From contig CM034538.1 of assembly GCA_020002185.1 (NCBI GenBank), positions 3,812,773-3,876,772 on the forward strand: 64,000 nucleotides of DNA, in the 5' to 3' direction. Both the position numbers and the translations under genes were made by a program. A model generated the notes under the pieces. The model was not told the origin of the DNA. It ran no database searches and saw only the letters and a list, made by a program, of their open reading frames with translations. The DNA is from Paraescarpia echinospica. Taxonomy: Eukaryota > Annelida > Polychaeta > Sabellida > Siboglinidae. Of the stretch, positions 48,101 to 58,559 are shown piece by piece. Numbering within the stretch: position 1 is the first letter of the stretch; each line of letters opens with the position of its first letter.

Positions 48101-51100
48101 AGGACTTGAACCCGGTGTCATTTTATCAAGATTTGAACAGCAACAAGAGGATTTGAACCCGGTGTCATTTGATCAAGACTTGAAGAGCAACAAGAGGACT
48201 TGAACCCGGTGTCATTTGATCAAGACTTGAACAGCAACAAGAGGACTTGAACCTGGTGTCATTTGGTTAAGATTTGAATAGCAACAAGATGACTTGAACT
48301 CGGTGTCATTTTATCAAGATTTGAAGAGCAACAAGAGATTTTGAATCCGGTGTCATTTGATCAAGATTAGAACAGCAACAAGAGGACTTGAAACCAGTGT
48401 CATTTGATCAAGATTTGAACAGTAACAAGAGGACTTGAATCCGATGTCATGTGATCAAGATTTGAACAGCAACAAGCGGATTTGTACCCGGTGTCATTTG
48501 ATCAAGATTTGAATAGCAACAAGAGGACTTGAACCCGATGTCATTTGATCAAGATTTGAACAGCAACAAGAGGACTTGAACCCAGTGTCATTTGATGAAG
48601 AGCAAAGTACTCTAACCACAGTGCCACTGCGCCCAACATTGTATTGTTAGAAACACACTTTCAAATCAGCAGTGTTTTCCTTGGGTAAAATGATGGGCGA
48701 GGTGGTAGGGGTGGAGTACGCGAGCACCGCAGGTGCAAAGCGTTGCTAGGGGGTCCGAGATTTTTTTAAACTAGCTTTAAAATGGTGTATTCTGAGGTAC
48801 GTTTTAACCTTTACTATTGAATACAGAGGGGAAGATACAAAACAACAAGACACTACTTGTAAATGTAGTAATCATGATTGATAAAAGTCAGTAATCATGA
48901 TTGTTTCATCGTGTTGAGGTGAGGTTTCCATTTTACCACTGCTACTCAGTAGAGGTGTGGTTTCCACTTGACCACTGGTACTTGGTTATGGTTGTTTTTC
49001 TTGCACTAACCCTAGGCCTTGTTACCTTGCTGACAGAGTCAGTAAAAAAGTAAAAGGTAAGTTCTTGTAGTAAGTTCTCTTTTATGAGATGTGAACTTCG
49101 GTGGTTTATATTTGTAAGTATTTCACTCAAATCAACTTTCCCAAAAGTTTGTTTGCACAACTTTGTCGGAATATGTATTATATATTTAGCACAAAGATAT
49201 CGTACCAGTCACATTCCTTATTTTGCTAAAACAAAACCGCATAGAACATGTTATTAGTTGAATAGACTTGTGGGCATTTGCGTTGAATCCGGACCCACTT
49301 TGAGTTTGATTTTGCCGTTATAACTTGAGTTTTGCTTAACTTTGATACCTCACTCAGTGAGATGCACTGTAGTTCCATCATTCAACATTATCCTAGGCAT
49401 ATTTACCCTTAAATATATTGCGTCTTACGTCCATTTGAGGCGTAAATAGCGCCCCGGTTTGTATCAACATACGCTGCTGTATACTGTATATATCTCTAAT
49501 TTTACGCACGCTGTGCGGTAACGCACAGCCACAGCGGCACAGACTAGCGCAAACCGGGTCGCTATTTGAGCTTCAACAGGGTCCGGATTCGATACAAATG
49601 CCGATTAGTGAATAGGATGCACGGTTTTTATTTGGCCTTCAAAAGAGTCCGGATTCGACACAAGTGCCGACAAATGACGTAGTGCCATCCGCCTGAAAGG
49701 TTTTCACTCCCACCACCGTCATAAACCAAAACGTTACCGTTTGGGCGCCATTTTACATGAATGTCTATATTTCTAATATGTCGAAACTCTGCAAGGTGTC
49801 ACCATTGGAGACACCGGGGATCCCGCAGGAATATTCCGTGATTTGACAAGTGATATTTTTCATGTTGTCCAATGGAGTTAAATCCTAACTGCTCTGAGCG
49901 ACGTTAAGACGACTAAACGATGTTGCTACAAATCTGTGATTTTGCAGGAATATAAGTGACTTTGTGATGTCATTTTGTGCCGCTCGCTGACGCTGAATAT
50001 ATCGCGAAAGAACGAAAAAAAATGGGTGTATAACATAGCTACGAGACGGCAATTTCGGCATATTTTGGGCGAGGGTTAATGTAACTGTGTGAACACAAAG
50101 AAAACAATTTTGAAGAACCAATCCAGTCCAAATAAATGTGAATCTATATATAGTTAGTGCAGCTGTGTGCTTACATGGCCTTGTGGTTGCTGTTTTCTCT
50201 GTACTTTATACCCAATTCAGTGTAATTTTGTTGATACAGCCATACCTGACAGACCAGTTATATGAAAGTAGTTGTTATGTGCACCAATATGTAATGCTCA
50301 TTGCATTTTAAAGAGAAAACATTAAGCATCATTTCCGGTGTAATTATGAGTTTGATGGTAAGTACTTATATTCAATACCTCGATTTGGGCTGTTATGTAC
50401 ATGTATACATACAATTAGTGTAGCATTCCTTATCAAGCTTGGAGGCATTGTATGCATGCTTTTTTTAAACAAAACATGGGTGGATGTTTGTGTAAAAAAA
50501 GTCTACGCAGTAATTGCAACATGGCTGGATGCTTCCCAGAGAAGTTGAGATGGTGTTCAGTTGAACAGGTCTACCAGGGAGTAAAGTGTAAAGTGCTTTG
50601 AGCAGACCTTAAGACACTAGTGAATACTGTGCTACAAGAGCTTACCTTTTTATTCAAGATCGGATGTTGCTGTGTCAAAGGTATGGGGTCACAAGTAATG
50701 TTTTCAAGATAATCAACCCAGTCAGAATGCCACCAAATTTATTCAGATGTACAACTTATTACATGATCATCATCCAACAGTATTTAGGTTGTCCGTTAAT
50801 TACTCTATGTTTTTTAACATTTAAATGTTTGACATCAGTTTAGTTGATGTGTGTGCAGCGACAGTTAAAGAGAAAGAATTGAGTTGTGCAAGTGTGTAGA
50901 TCTGTAGATTAGATGGAGCGTGTAGAGTGTGTAGAGCATGTACAGTCTGTGTGTGTAGTGCACGTGTAGAGCACGAGTAGAGCACACAAAGAGAACTACA
51001 CCCAATATACAATACACAAAGTTGTGCGAGCATACACATGTTTCATTTTTTTATTTTGACGTGTCAGATGCATCGAATCATGGTTAGTAGCAAAGAATTC

Positions 51101-54100
51101 TTGAAGGTTCTACGGCGACATCTTATTTTTAGCCTTGAACATTACAATAGAAATTCTCAATTTTATTATGTCAGTCAGTTTAAGTACACCTAAATCATAA
51201 ATAATGTATTAGTATGACATAAAATAGAATGTGTAGAGCATATAGAGACTAGAGTGCATAGAACGTGTACAATGTGTGAAATGTGTAGAGCATGTAGAGT
51301 GTGTAGAGCGTGTAGAAAGTGTAGTGTGTAGAGCGTGTGGAGTGAGTCGAGCATGTGTGGAGTGGGTAGAGTGTGTAGAGTATGTAGAGTGTAGAGCATG
51401 TAGAATGGGTAGAGCATGTAGAACATATGTAGAGTGTGTAGAGTGTACAACATGTGTCCCACATGTCCACCTGACTCCCGGGATTACCGGTAGGTGGTAT
51501 TGTGCTCTTGTGTTTCCATTCTCATCCGAACTCCCACTGGTTGGCTCAAGGCTGTCCTTGTCTGCAGACATACCTCCGACACAAACACAAACTTGCATGC
51601 TACAAAATGTAGTCAAAGGATGCTTACAAAATTGTTAACAATGACTCTTGAATGTTGTAATTGTCTCAACAAGATGGTGTTTGTTTGAACAGGGAGAAGT
51701 ATAGAATACTTTGGCCAAACCTAAGGCCACTGGATACCAAGCACTATATATATTATATATATATATATTATATATATATATATAAGAATTAACCTTTTTA
51801 CCGTTTACAGATGTTATTAGTTATTATTTCTTGGCAGTCCCATTAATGTACAAGATAAGTGTTGATTTGGCTAAACAAATGTCAAACATGTAAACAATAT
51901 TATATTAAAAAAAATTAAATATGGTGCTTCTTTACCAAATATTTCATTGCTATGTTATAGAAAAATAAAAAGATTAAATCTTTTCCTTGGAGTGGCACTG
52001 GCAGCAGCCTGGAAATGAACGACAATAAAATATGATACAAAACCTATCATACTAGCTGCTAAATGAACTACGTAGTTTAATATGATATTATAATCACAAT
52101 TTGGCTGCCATAATGCCCACAATTATAATAATAATAATTAAACACTGCAGTCCCAAAATCGTTGGCAGTTAAGAGAGGTGTTACAAACAAGTTGAAACAA
52201 CTATTATTCAAAGACATAAATGAACTTGGACATACACAAGTCATTCCTAGAGTGTAGAGCCTGTAGAACACATTTTGAAGGATTTACGATGGAAATGCAA
52301 TTTCCAATAAATGGGCTTTACAGTTGTTTTTGCAGAAGGCAGCCATATTTAAGTGATCTGAGGTTTGTTTTAGATTTTATAGTTGGAAATGTTGTGACGT
52401 GCTCAGAGGCAGATGATCTGAGCTGTTTCTGGAGTTACTTGAAATAGGTAGATGGCCTGAGTAGTTCTGGGCTTACTTGATGCAGGTAGATGATCTGAGC
52501 TATGTCTGGACTTACTTGAAATAGGGAGATGATCTGAGCTGCCTCTGGCTTTACTTGAAACAGGTAGATGATCTGAGCTGTGTCTCGGCTTACTTGAAAC
52601 AGGTAGATGATCTGAGCTGTGTCTCGGCTTACTTGAAACAGGTAGATGATCTGAGCTGTGTCTCGGCTTACTTGAAACAGGTAGATGATCTGAGCTGTGT
52701 CTCGGCTTACTTGAAACAGGTAGATGATCTGAGCTGTGTCTCGGCTTACTTGAAACAGGTAGATGATCTGAGCTGTGTCTCGGCTTACTTGAAACAGGTA
52801 GATGATCTGAGCTGTGTCTCGGCTTACTTGAAACAGGTAGATGATCTGAGCTGTGTCTGGGCTTACTTGAAACAGGTAGATGATCTGAGCTGTGTCTGGG
52901 CTTACTTAAAACATACAGAAGACTAACAAAAGGGGGGATGTTTTGTACAGCATGGTTTTCAGGAGTGAACAATTTGATTTGATACATGTATTAACTAAGT
53001 TGGGTATTGAACCAGTGATGGTGAGAGATGAGGCTGCGATTACATCAGGTATACACAAGACAGTCTAACACATGGACAGTTTCTGCCTCGTCTACTTCAT
53101 TGTTTCTTCGCACAACGACTAAACAAGGACAAAGATTTGCTCAATGAGTTGGATCCAGCAGGTTGCTGTGTGCCTATGTCAGTCAGACCTCCATCAGGCT
53201 TTGCCTTGCCCATGATGTCTACCTCAGTAACAGTTGAACATTACACTTCTGGTGCAGCATCACATTGCTAAATCAACCTAAGAGTGTGCAGTTCTCACGT
53301 GAACTACGTTGCCATATATTATGTTTATGTCATAAAGAGAAACATTTGGGGTCAGAATTATGTCATAAAGAGAAACATTTGGGGTCAGAATTATGTCATA
53401 AAGAGGAACATTTGGGGCCTGAATTTCAAGAAAATATATGATAGTGTGTCGGAACGTTCCATGTGTTTGGCGTCCATTTTTGATGGCTTGACGGACTGTG
53501 TTGCTAGGCAACAGGTCACCTGATGGATAAGTCAACTAGAATATTTCTGTTTGCCCATTTCAGACAAGTGATGTGACGTTGCCATGCCAGAGTGACCTGT
53601 GTGTGGACACTTGGCTAGACAGGATGGACTCTGGTCAGCAAGTCTTGGACAGTCCACGTGACGACACAGTGGACAGAGAGGTGTCAGGGCTTGACCTTAC
53701 TGAGATGGAGGGCGTGCCCCTTGATGACCCTGCAGAGGGAGATGGGGAGGAAGAAGGGGGTGTCTACTACGATGAGGTAAATTGGGCAGACTTTACTTAC
53801 TGCCCTTTTGATAATAACAATAAAAAACAAACACCTTATTTACATTTTGTCAAAGTTCTGATGAGAAACCAGGAATTAATTTATAAGACATAGGCATGCA
53901 TGCCCCCCACACACACTATATACACATGGACATATGCATGCATGCCCCCACACATATACACATGCACATATGCATGCATGCCCCCACACACACCATATAC
54001 ACATGCACATAGGCATGCATGCCCCCACACACCATATACACATGCACATAGGCATGCATGCCCACACACACCATATACACGCACATGTGCCCCTCACACA

Positions 54101-55869
54101 CACCATATATCGCGTGCACATAGGCATGCATGTCGCAGCATGTGCCCCCACACACACACACACCACATACATACACAGACATGTGCCCCCCACACACACC
54201 ATATATACACATTAGGCATGCATGCCCCCACACACCATATACACATGTGCCCCCACACACACCATATACATCGCACATGTGCATACCATATACATCACAC
54301 ACACACATATACACGTACATGTGTACACCATGTGCCCCCACACACCATATATACACGCACATGTGCCCCCACACACACACCATATACACGTGCACATGTG
54401 CCCCCCCCCACACACACCATATACACGTGCACATGTGCCCCCCCACACACACACCATATTGTCACAGATCAGCAAGGTTGCTGTAACTAGTTGGCTCGGT
54501 CTAGTTAGGTTCTTTATAATTAGGTCTACACATATGACTAGGATTGCAACCGCAACTAAGACAACAAAGAAGATTGATAATACAATCAAATTTATTACAT
54601 GAGTAATCAACAACAAAATAATAAATGTTTAACAAAAATAAAAGAACAACTATTAGCCTATGACCCTAACCTAAATTAACCCTAAACTAAACTAACCCTG
54701 AACTATGCTAACCCTGAAATAAACTAACAGCACTCGAACATGTATTCCCCTACTACAAGTCCCCTCATTATACATTGCACGGTTATATCTCACAATCCGA
54801 GGCGCCTGGCGCTCTCAACAAGTCACAAGGAATCGACCCTACTCACATATAAGTCCCTACGGACATTAATAACAATCTTTGGGTAAGTACTGAACCCCGA
54901 TTGTAGAACGCATAGTTCTATTACATAGGTGCCTAGCGCTCTCAATAATTCACAAAGAATTATCTCTAAACATGTGTAAGTCCCTTATGACATAATCAAC
55001 AAGTATTAATCTGTGCCCGATTGGCAACTAGCAACAAATTACGTTCAACAAAGTGTCACTTCCCTCAATACTGCTGCATTGAGAAGCCAGACGAATGTTC
55101 GGAGAATGCTCCCGAGAAGCGTGTCGTAGACCGAATATGTCCATCCACCTTGTGAGTCCGAGTTGCGCCTTCTCGCTTCACCATAGCGCATGTAAATCTA
55201 CGTGTTGTTGAACCTTCACCCGCTTTCAGCCAATGCTTGCAGTCGCCTGCTTGCTATCGCTTGCTCACAGCACTCAGTTCACAATCATCGCTCACAACCG
55301 CCCGCTAGTGGTCTCCTGCTCACAGCACTGCAGTCGTAGCATGCCGTCGTTCACTCGCTATCACCTGTTCACCGTCGCTCGCTCGCAATGCTTCATTTGC
55401 GGTCGTCGCCCGCCCTCGTCCACTCTCTCGCCCATAACTTTGTTTGCAATAGTGGTTTTGGCTACGATCTCAGCCTTCAATGCCCGAATCGACTTACATA
55501 TACTTGTTATGGCTGTATATTGCTACACAATTTTATAGGGAATTTTGTTATCTAATTTCATTATTTTTCATAACATGCTTTCCCTTGATGTAGAATATTA
55601 TTAGTATATTACATTGCATAGTATGTTTGTATTTTTATCTGTTACAACTGTGGGACATTACCCGGACGTCGGGGCTGCCACATTATCCCCAAGAAGAAGA
55701 AGGTCTTAGTGCCAATTTGTGAGTGATTGTGTTTGCTTCTTTCAGGAAGAAGATGTCTATTGGCTAGATGTGATTATGGACATGACGTCTGATGATGAAC
55801 GTTTTGGGTTCTCCGTTATGGGGGGTGTAGAAGAGGGATTTCTTCCACGAGTTGATGAAATAAGCATCG
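36104..55869 (+). CDS. Partial PDZ-domain protein gene, four exons
   Basis: Coding exons: 36104-36150 (exon from 36076), 53049-53226, 53564-53776 and 55746-55869, all GT-AG. Phases agree (2, 0, 0, leaving phase 1). An in-frame TGA at 36095-36097 precedes the chosen ATG. An upstream ATG at 36094 opens a short overlapping frame, so the start is uncertain. Exon 2 contains FFAQRLNKDKDLLNELD. Exon 3 is acidic (VPLDDPAEGDGEEEGG). Exon 4 holds the first half of a PDZ domain at residues about 154-187, with RFGFSVMGG carrying the peptide-carboxylate loop (residues 165-168), then FLPRVDEIS. PDZ domains bind C-terminal peptides in scaffolds. The protein family was not recognised. Intron 1 is about 16.9 kb and may hide exons. 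The end of the gene is not seen, but a probable PDZ end lies at 56164. Confidence 0.65.
36160..37535. other. Intron 1 of the PDZ gene, nothing recognised
   Basis: AT-rich with short TA runs (about 36330-36346 and 37016-37031). No repeat family or exon identified. Confidence 0.5.
37540..38150. repeat. 23-bp minisatellite
   Basis: About 26 copies of TGTACCACAGTGTACAACCT followed by GTA. GTAC occurs once or twice per unit. Open frames on both strands are artefacts of the repeat. Confidence 0.95.
38596..39197. mobile_element. MITE-like element with GCTGCGTTCACAC termini
   Basis: The left end GCTGCATTCACACCTACA is matched by the reverse complement of the right end, GCTGCGTTCACACTTACA. Inside both ends are multiple AAACCGTTTTAGCTAAA-like motifs in both orientations. 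The centre (38750-38960) is CG-richer. Length is 602 bp with no coding capacity. It is probably a non-autonomous DNA transposon. No clear target duplication was seen. Confidence 0.65.
40262..40428. repeat. 12-bp minisatellite
   Basis: About fourteen copies of GCATCAGCTAGG with variants. An Ala/Ser-rich frame on the plus strand is an artefact. Confidence 0.9.
40505..43905. repeat. 70-bp satellite array, about 48 copies
   Basis: Unit landmarks are CTACATCATGTTACATATAC, TTCACGGTTGTCTTCTATTG and TAATGTGGAGGTGTTCTTGT then AGTAAACTG. Copies are very alike. A variant copy with TTACGCGTACACTGTATATTC occurs at about 40735 and again at about 41375, so a block of about 641 bp has duplicated. The array lies in intron 1 of the PDZ gene and is flanked on both sides by a related GGCTCACC-containing sequence. 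Confidence 0.97.
44040..44332. repeat. 26-bp minisatellite
   Basis: About eleven copies of GTTGTCGGGATTGTGTTTGG followed by GATGTT, starting about 130 bp after the 70-bp satellite. Confidence 0.95.
44340..45785. other. Intron DNA, no gene recognised
   Basis: Unique-looking sequence. A weak A-box-like stretch at 45535-45560 lacks a B box and is not called. Confidence 0.5.
45790..46455. repeat. 32-bp minisatellite
   Basis: About twenty copies of TCTGTACATGTACTACAGTT followed by TCTGTACTGTCA, almost identical in the centre. All three plus frames remain open for up to about 230 codons as an artefact. Confidence 0.97.
46855..47292. repeat. 40-bp minisatellite
   Basis: About eleven copies of TTTGGGGTCAGTGTGGCAGT followed by ATCTCCTCCCAGGTGCTAAC. 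Confidence 0.97.
47417..47760. repeat. 48-bp minisatellite
   Basis: Seven nearly identical 48-bp copies (GGTCAGCAGAAAGGTGTGTC, then AGATAACAAGTGTGTAATGG and TGATATAT). The unit is 16 codons long, so one frame stays open for 129 codons. Without splice context this is not called as a gene. Confidence 0.97.
47842..48632 (-). mobile_element. SINE expanded by an internal minisatellite
   Basis: The right end (48600-48632, TACTCTAACCACAGTGCCAC then TGCGCCC) is the reversed A-box head. 47842-48033 is the reversed SINE body (CAAATATCCACCTCTGTCTA and TACTCATTCAAACAGCTGAG). Between them the segment carrying the reversed B box has been multiplied twelvefold (48033-48596). The element is therefore about 790 bp instead of about 330 bp. 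Confidence 0.85.
48033..48596 (-). repeat. 47-bp minisatellite derived from the SINE B-box region
   Basis: Exactly twelve 47-bp copies (12 x 47 = 564 bp). Each contains CAAGATTTGAACAGCAACAA and GAGGACTTGAACCCGGTGTC. The latter corresponds to the reversed tRNA-like B box of the host SINE (GGATTCGAACCCGG in the reference copy). Several copies retain TTGAACCC. Confidence 0.95.
48640..49270. other. Intron DNA, nothing recognised
   Basis: Contains short direct repeats (GTAATCATGATTG twice near 48868-48902) and no exon. Confidence 0.5.
49273..49602. mobile_element. 330-bp element with inverted termini
   Basis: GGCATTTGCGTTGAATCCGG at 49273 matches the reverse complement of the right end at 49580-49602 (GGCATTTGTATCGAATCCGG). 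A further right-end copy (TCCGGATTCGACACAAGTGC) lies at 49648-49667. The interior contains CGCTATTT motifs in both orientations. Probably a MITE, with a tandem or nested second end. Confidence 0.55.
49680..50490. other. Intron DNA, nothing recognised
   Basis: No exon, repeat family or RNA gene recognised. Confidence 0.45.
50495..50655 (+). mobile_element. SINE body and tail fragment
   Basis: CTTCCCAGAGAAGTTGAGAT, GAACAGGTCTACCAGGGAGT and AAAGTGTAAAGTGCTTTGAG match the SINE at 84-411. The tRNA-like head is absent. Confidence 0.8.
50880..51450. repeat. Degenerate GTGTAGAGCAT repeats in two patches
   Basis: Patches at about 50895-51000 and 51228-51450 consist of irregular 9-10 bp units of the GTGTAGAGC type, separated by unrelated sequence. 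Confidence 0.85.
51488..51561 (-). CDS. Candidate isolated exon, minus strand
   Basis: A 74-bp segment with acceptor TATGTCTGCAG and donor GTAATC reads KDSLEPTSGSSDENGNTRAQ and continues YHLP. This is coding-like Ser/Asp-rich sequence in low-complexity surroundings. No neighbouring exon with matching phase was confirmed. It lies inside intron 1 of the plus-strand PDZ gene, so it would mean a nested antisense gene or be spurious. Confidence 0.25.
51655..51760 (+). mobile_element. SINE tail fragment, diverged
   Basis: AACAAGATGGTGTTTGTTTG, AACAGGGAGAAGTATAG and GGATACCAAGCACTATATAT align with the SINE tail and run into a TA repeat. Confidence 0.6.
52409..52925. repeat. 39-bp minisatellite
   Basis: About thirteen copies of GGTAGATGATCTGAGCTGTG followed by TCTCGGCTTACTTGAAACA. 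The unit is 13 codons, giving open frames on both strands (KQVDDLSCVSAYL on plus, SKPRHSSDHLPVS on minus). It lies about 120 bp before the exon at 53049. I do not call it coding, because the plus frame has no splice connection to that exon. Confidence 0.95.
53322..53422. repeat. Three copies of a 33-bp unit
   Basis: GTCATAAAGAGAAACATTTG then GGGTCAGAATTAT, three times in the short intron between the exons at 53049 and 53564. Confidence 0.9.
53895..54459. repeat. CA-rich minisatellite with ATGCATGC blocks
   Basis: Irregular copies of CCCCCACACACACCATATAC then ACATGCACATAGGCATGCAT. Unit length shifts along the array. It directly adjoins the solo LTR. Confidence 0.9.
54460..55682 (-). mobile_element. 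Solo LTR of a retrotransposon, antisense to the PDZ gene
   Basis: On the minus strand the unit begins TGTGGCAGCCCCGACGTCCG at 55682 and ends GATCTGTGACA at 54460, the TG...CA form of an LTR (1223 bp). AATAAA lies close to the 3' end (about 54592, minus). Internal direct repeats occur: GAGAGCGCCAGGCGCCTC (54798-54815) and GAGAGCGCTAGGCACCTA (54926-54943), each with a GGGACTTA motif. No gag, pol or second LTR is seen. Flanking bases (CATAT and TTATC) do not form a clear duplication. It is probably Gypsy-like, but the class is inferred. Confidence 0.65.
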
Positions 55870-56163
55870 GTAAGTTATGTACTTTAATTAGCAGATATAA
55901 GAAAATTACACCTTTGAACTGTCGGTAATTTATTGCCTGCCCCTAGAATTGTTTTTACCAATGATTTTTTGTCATTGTAAGTGTTCACGTAAATACTAAT
56001 GTATAATTTATTTTACTTCCTTGCCAACTTGCAATCTCTTTCCAACAGCACCAGAATGAAATATTGTGTGATGTTTGTTTTAACTAATTTATTACTGCCA
56101 ATTACGTATTGTTAAATGCAATGTTTTAAACGGACAATTAAGTGCTCACAACTTGGAATGTAG

Positions 56164-56246
56164 TTCTCTCAGAGAGGACCAGGTGGTTTTGTTTATCCTT
56201 CAGTCACCAGATGGCAGCACACTACTGCTGGTCCTTCTCAGTGACA
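56164..56246 (+). CDS. Candidate exon encoding the end of the PDZ domain
   Basis: After the acceptor AATGTAG one frame reads SSLREDQVVLFILQSPDGST and then LLLVLLS. This matches the last helix and strand of a PDZ domain (hydrophobic VVLFI followed by a strand LLLVLL). The middle of the domain (about 25 residues) is not found between 55869 and 56164, so an exon is missing, deleted or unrecognised. The donor is weak (GATGTACAA near 56250). Confidence 0.4.
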
Positions 56247-56360
56247 AAGATGTACAACATATGTTGGTTGATTCCAAGATATATTTATATGACTTAGGAG
56301 GGAACTTTGTTACAATTTTGGTAATAAATCACTCTTATTTAAACACTGTTTTATTTAGAC

Positions 56361-56480
56361 ATGGGAAACATCTTTTTAAAAAGGATTAAGACTACCAGGA
56401 AGAGCCTTTTTTGATCATCAGGAGATGTGATAACCGATATGTTAATGCAAGGTTTCATTTGCCCTAGCAGGCAGTGTGTG
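56361..56480 (+). repeat. Dispersed 120-bp duplicate, copy 1
   Basis: CATGGGAAACATCTTTTTAA, AAAGGATTAAGACTACC and GTTAATGCAAGGTTTCATTT recur at 58434-58553 with a few changes. Confidence 0.9.
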
Positions 56481-56559
56481 ACTGTGTGTGTCTGTCACAG
56501 AGCTAATAATTAATCATTTCCCCTGAGAGACTGGTGCAATCAGCCACTGATGGCTGAAG

Positions 56560-57735
56560 CAAGTCTGGACAATTGGCATCACAGGACTTAGTCATGTCCA
56601 CTGGACCATTGGAACCACACATATGACTTAGTCATGTACACTGGACCATTGGTATTACACATGACTTAGTCATCTACACTGGACCATTGGCATCAGACAT
56701 GACTTAGTACACTGGACCATTGGCATGGCATCACACATGACTTAGTCATGTACATTGGATCATTGGCATCATACATGACTTATTCATGTACACTGGATCA
56801 TTGGCATCACACATGACTTAGTCGTGTACACTGGATCATTGGCATCATACATGACTTAGTCGTGTACACTGGATCATTGGTATCACACATGACTTAGTCG
56901 TGTACATTGGACCATTGGTATTACACATGACTTAATCATGTACACTGGATCATTGGTATCACACTTGACTTAGTTGTGTACACTGGACCATTGGTATTAC
57001 ACATGACTTAATCACGTACACTAGATCATTGGCATCACACGTGACTTAGTCGTGTACACTGGACCATTGGTATTACACATGACTTAGTCATCTACACTGG
57101 ACCATTGGCATCAGACATGACTTAGTACACTGGACCATTGGCATCACACATGACTTAGTCATGTACATTGGATCATTGGCATCATACATTACTTAATCAT
57201 GTACACTGGATCATTGGCATCACACATGACTTAGTTGTGTACACTGGATCATTGGCATCATACATGACTTAGTCGTGTACACTGGATCATTGGTATCACA
57301 CATGACTTAGTCATGTACATTGGACCATTGGTATTACACATGACTTAATCATGTACACTGGATAATTGGCATCACACATGACTTAGTCGTGTACACTGGA
57401 CCATTGGTATTACACATGACTTAATCATGTACACTAGATCATTGGCATCACACGTGACTTAGTCGTGTACACAGGATCATTGGCATCATACATGACTTAG
57501 TCATGTACATTGGATCATTGGCATCATACATGACTTAGTCGTGTACACTGGATCATTGGCATCATACATGATTTAGTTGTGTTCACTGGATCATTGGCAT
57601 CACAAATGACTAAGTCATGTACACTGGCCCTTTGGCATCATACATGACTTAGTCATGTACACTGGACCATTGGCATCATACATGATTTAGTCGTGTACAC
57701 TGGATCATTGGCATCACACATGACAAAGTGATGTC
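56560..57735. repeat. 38-bp minisatellite, about 31 copies
   Basis: Unit: CATCACACATGACTTAGTCG then TGTACACTGGATCATTGG, with variants. Larger blocks recur: the short-unit variant GACTTAGTACACTGG is at about 56700 and again at about 57119, suggesting a block duplication of about 420 bp. Confidence 0.95.
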
Positions 57736-57739
57736 CGCA

Positions 57740-58225
57740 ACATGTGACAACTGGCTCTCTAACATAAGCATCTGAAGATCTGTCCTAGCGCTCCCTTGAA
57801 GAATAACCCTCAGGGTGATCTGTGTCTCTGTCAGACCCTGATGGTTGTTTAATTGGGGTACTAGATCATGGCCACCAGCTCATGGTCAATTCACAATGAG
57901 TGTTCAAGCCCTTTAAATAGTATAGTAGATTTTTGGGAGGACGGGGGTTGGGGTGGGCAGGATGCGTTTTTAGACCCGTGACTGTAGGCTCAAAAACGTC
58001 CAACAGCACCCCCTGGAAATCTCTAACCGCACCCCGCTTGAGGCTCCCTAAACACCCAACTACCTCTCTGAGACCTACGACAGCTTCCCATTGAATGCTC
58101 ATTAGAACTCTTCCCTCAAGCAGATTTGTTTACCTTGGTGGGGAGGTGTAGTTAAAAGTCATACTAATCTGAGGTTGACATCCCGGTAGTAGTTCTCTCT
58201 ACTTGTGGGTTTTATTGTTTGTGTT
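57740..58225. other. No gene recognised
   Basis: Unique sequence between the minisatellite and a diverged SINE. A minus frame at 57866-58102 has no supporting context. Confidence 0.45.
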
Positions 58226-58227
58226 TC

Positions 58228-58440
58228 AGTTCACTCTGCAGTAACATTTGCAAGTATCTGATTGTGGGCAATGGTCACTGTGTGAACATTTACATGCTTT
58301 GTATACTAATTGTGGTATGGCTGAATTCTTCCCACACAAATTAAATTGACATAAGAATGGACAGGCCTGCCACGAGTTGAAGTATGAAATGGACTTGACC
58401 ATGTTATATAAAACTGTACCTTTAGATTTATTACATGGGA
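58228..58440 (+). mobile_element. Diverged SINE, body and tail
   Basis: CAGTTCACTCTGCAG, GGCTGAATTCTTCCCACAC, GACAGGCCTGCCACGAGTTG and TGTTATATAAAACTGTACC follow the order of the SINE at 84-411 with heavy divergence. Confidence 0.55.
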
Positions 58441-58553
58441 AACATCTTTTTAAAAAGGATTAAGACTACCGAGAGTATTTTTTTATAATCAGAAGATTTG
58501 ATAACTAATATGTTAATGCAAGGTTTCATTTGCCCTAGCAGTGTGTCTTTAGA
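58434..58553 (+). repeat. Dispersed 120-bp duplicate, copy 2
   Basis: Second copy of the sequence at 56361-56480, starting where the diverged SINE tail ends. Confidence 0.9.
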
Positions 58554-58559
58554 TTGATC

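Noticed and set aside
52403..52987. 194-codon minus frame with a 13-residue repeat
   Set aside because: The 39-bp unit keeps both strands open. There is no splice-supported link to a gene, though a repeat protein cannot be strictly excluded.
54655..54730. Interstitial telomere-like CTAACCCTAAAC sequence
   Set aside because: Irregular short run inside the solo LTR, without true hexamer periodicity.
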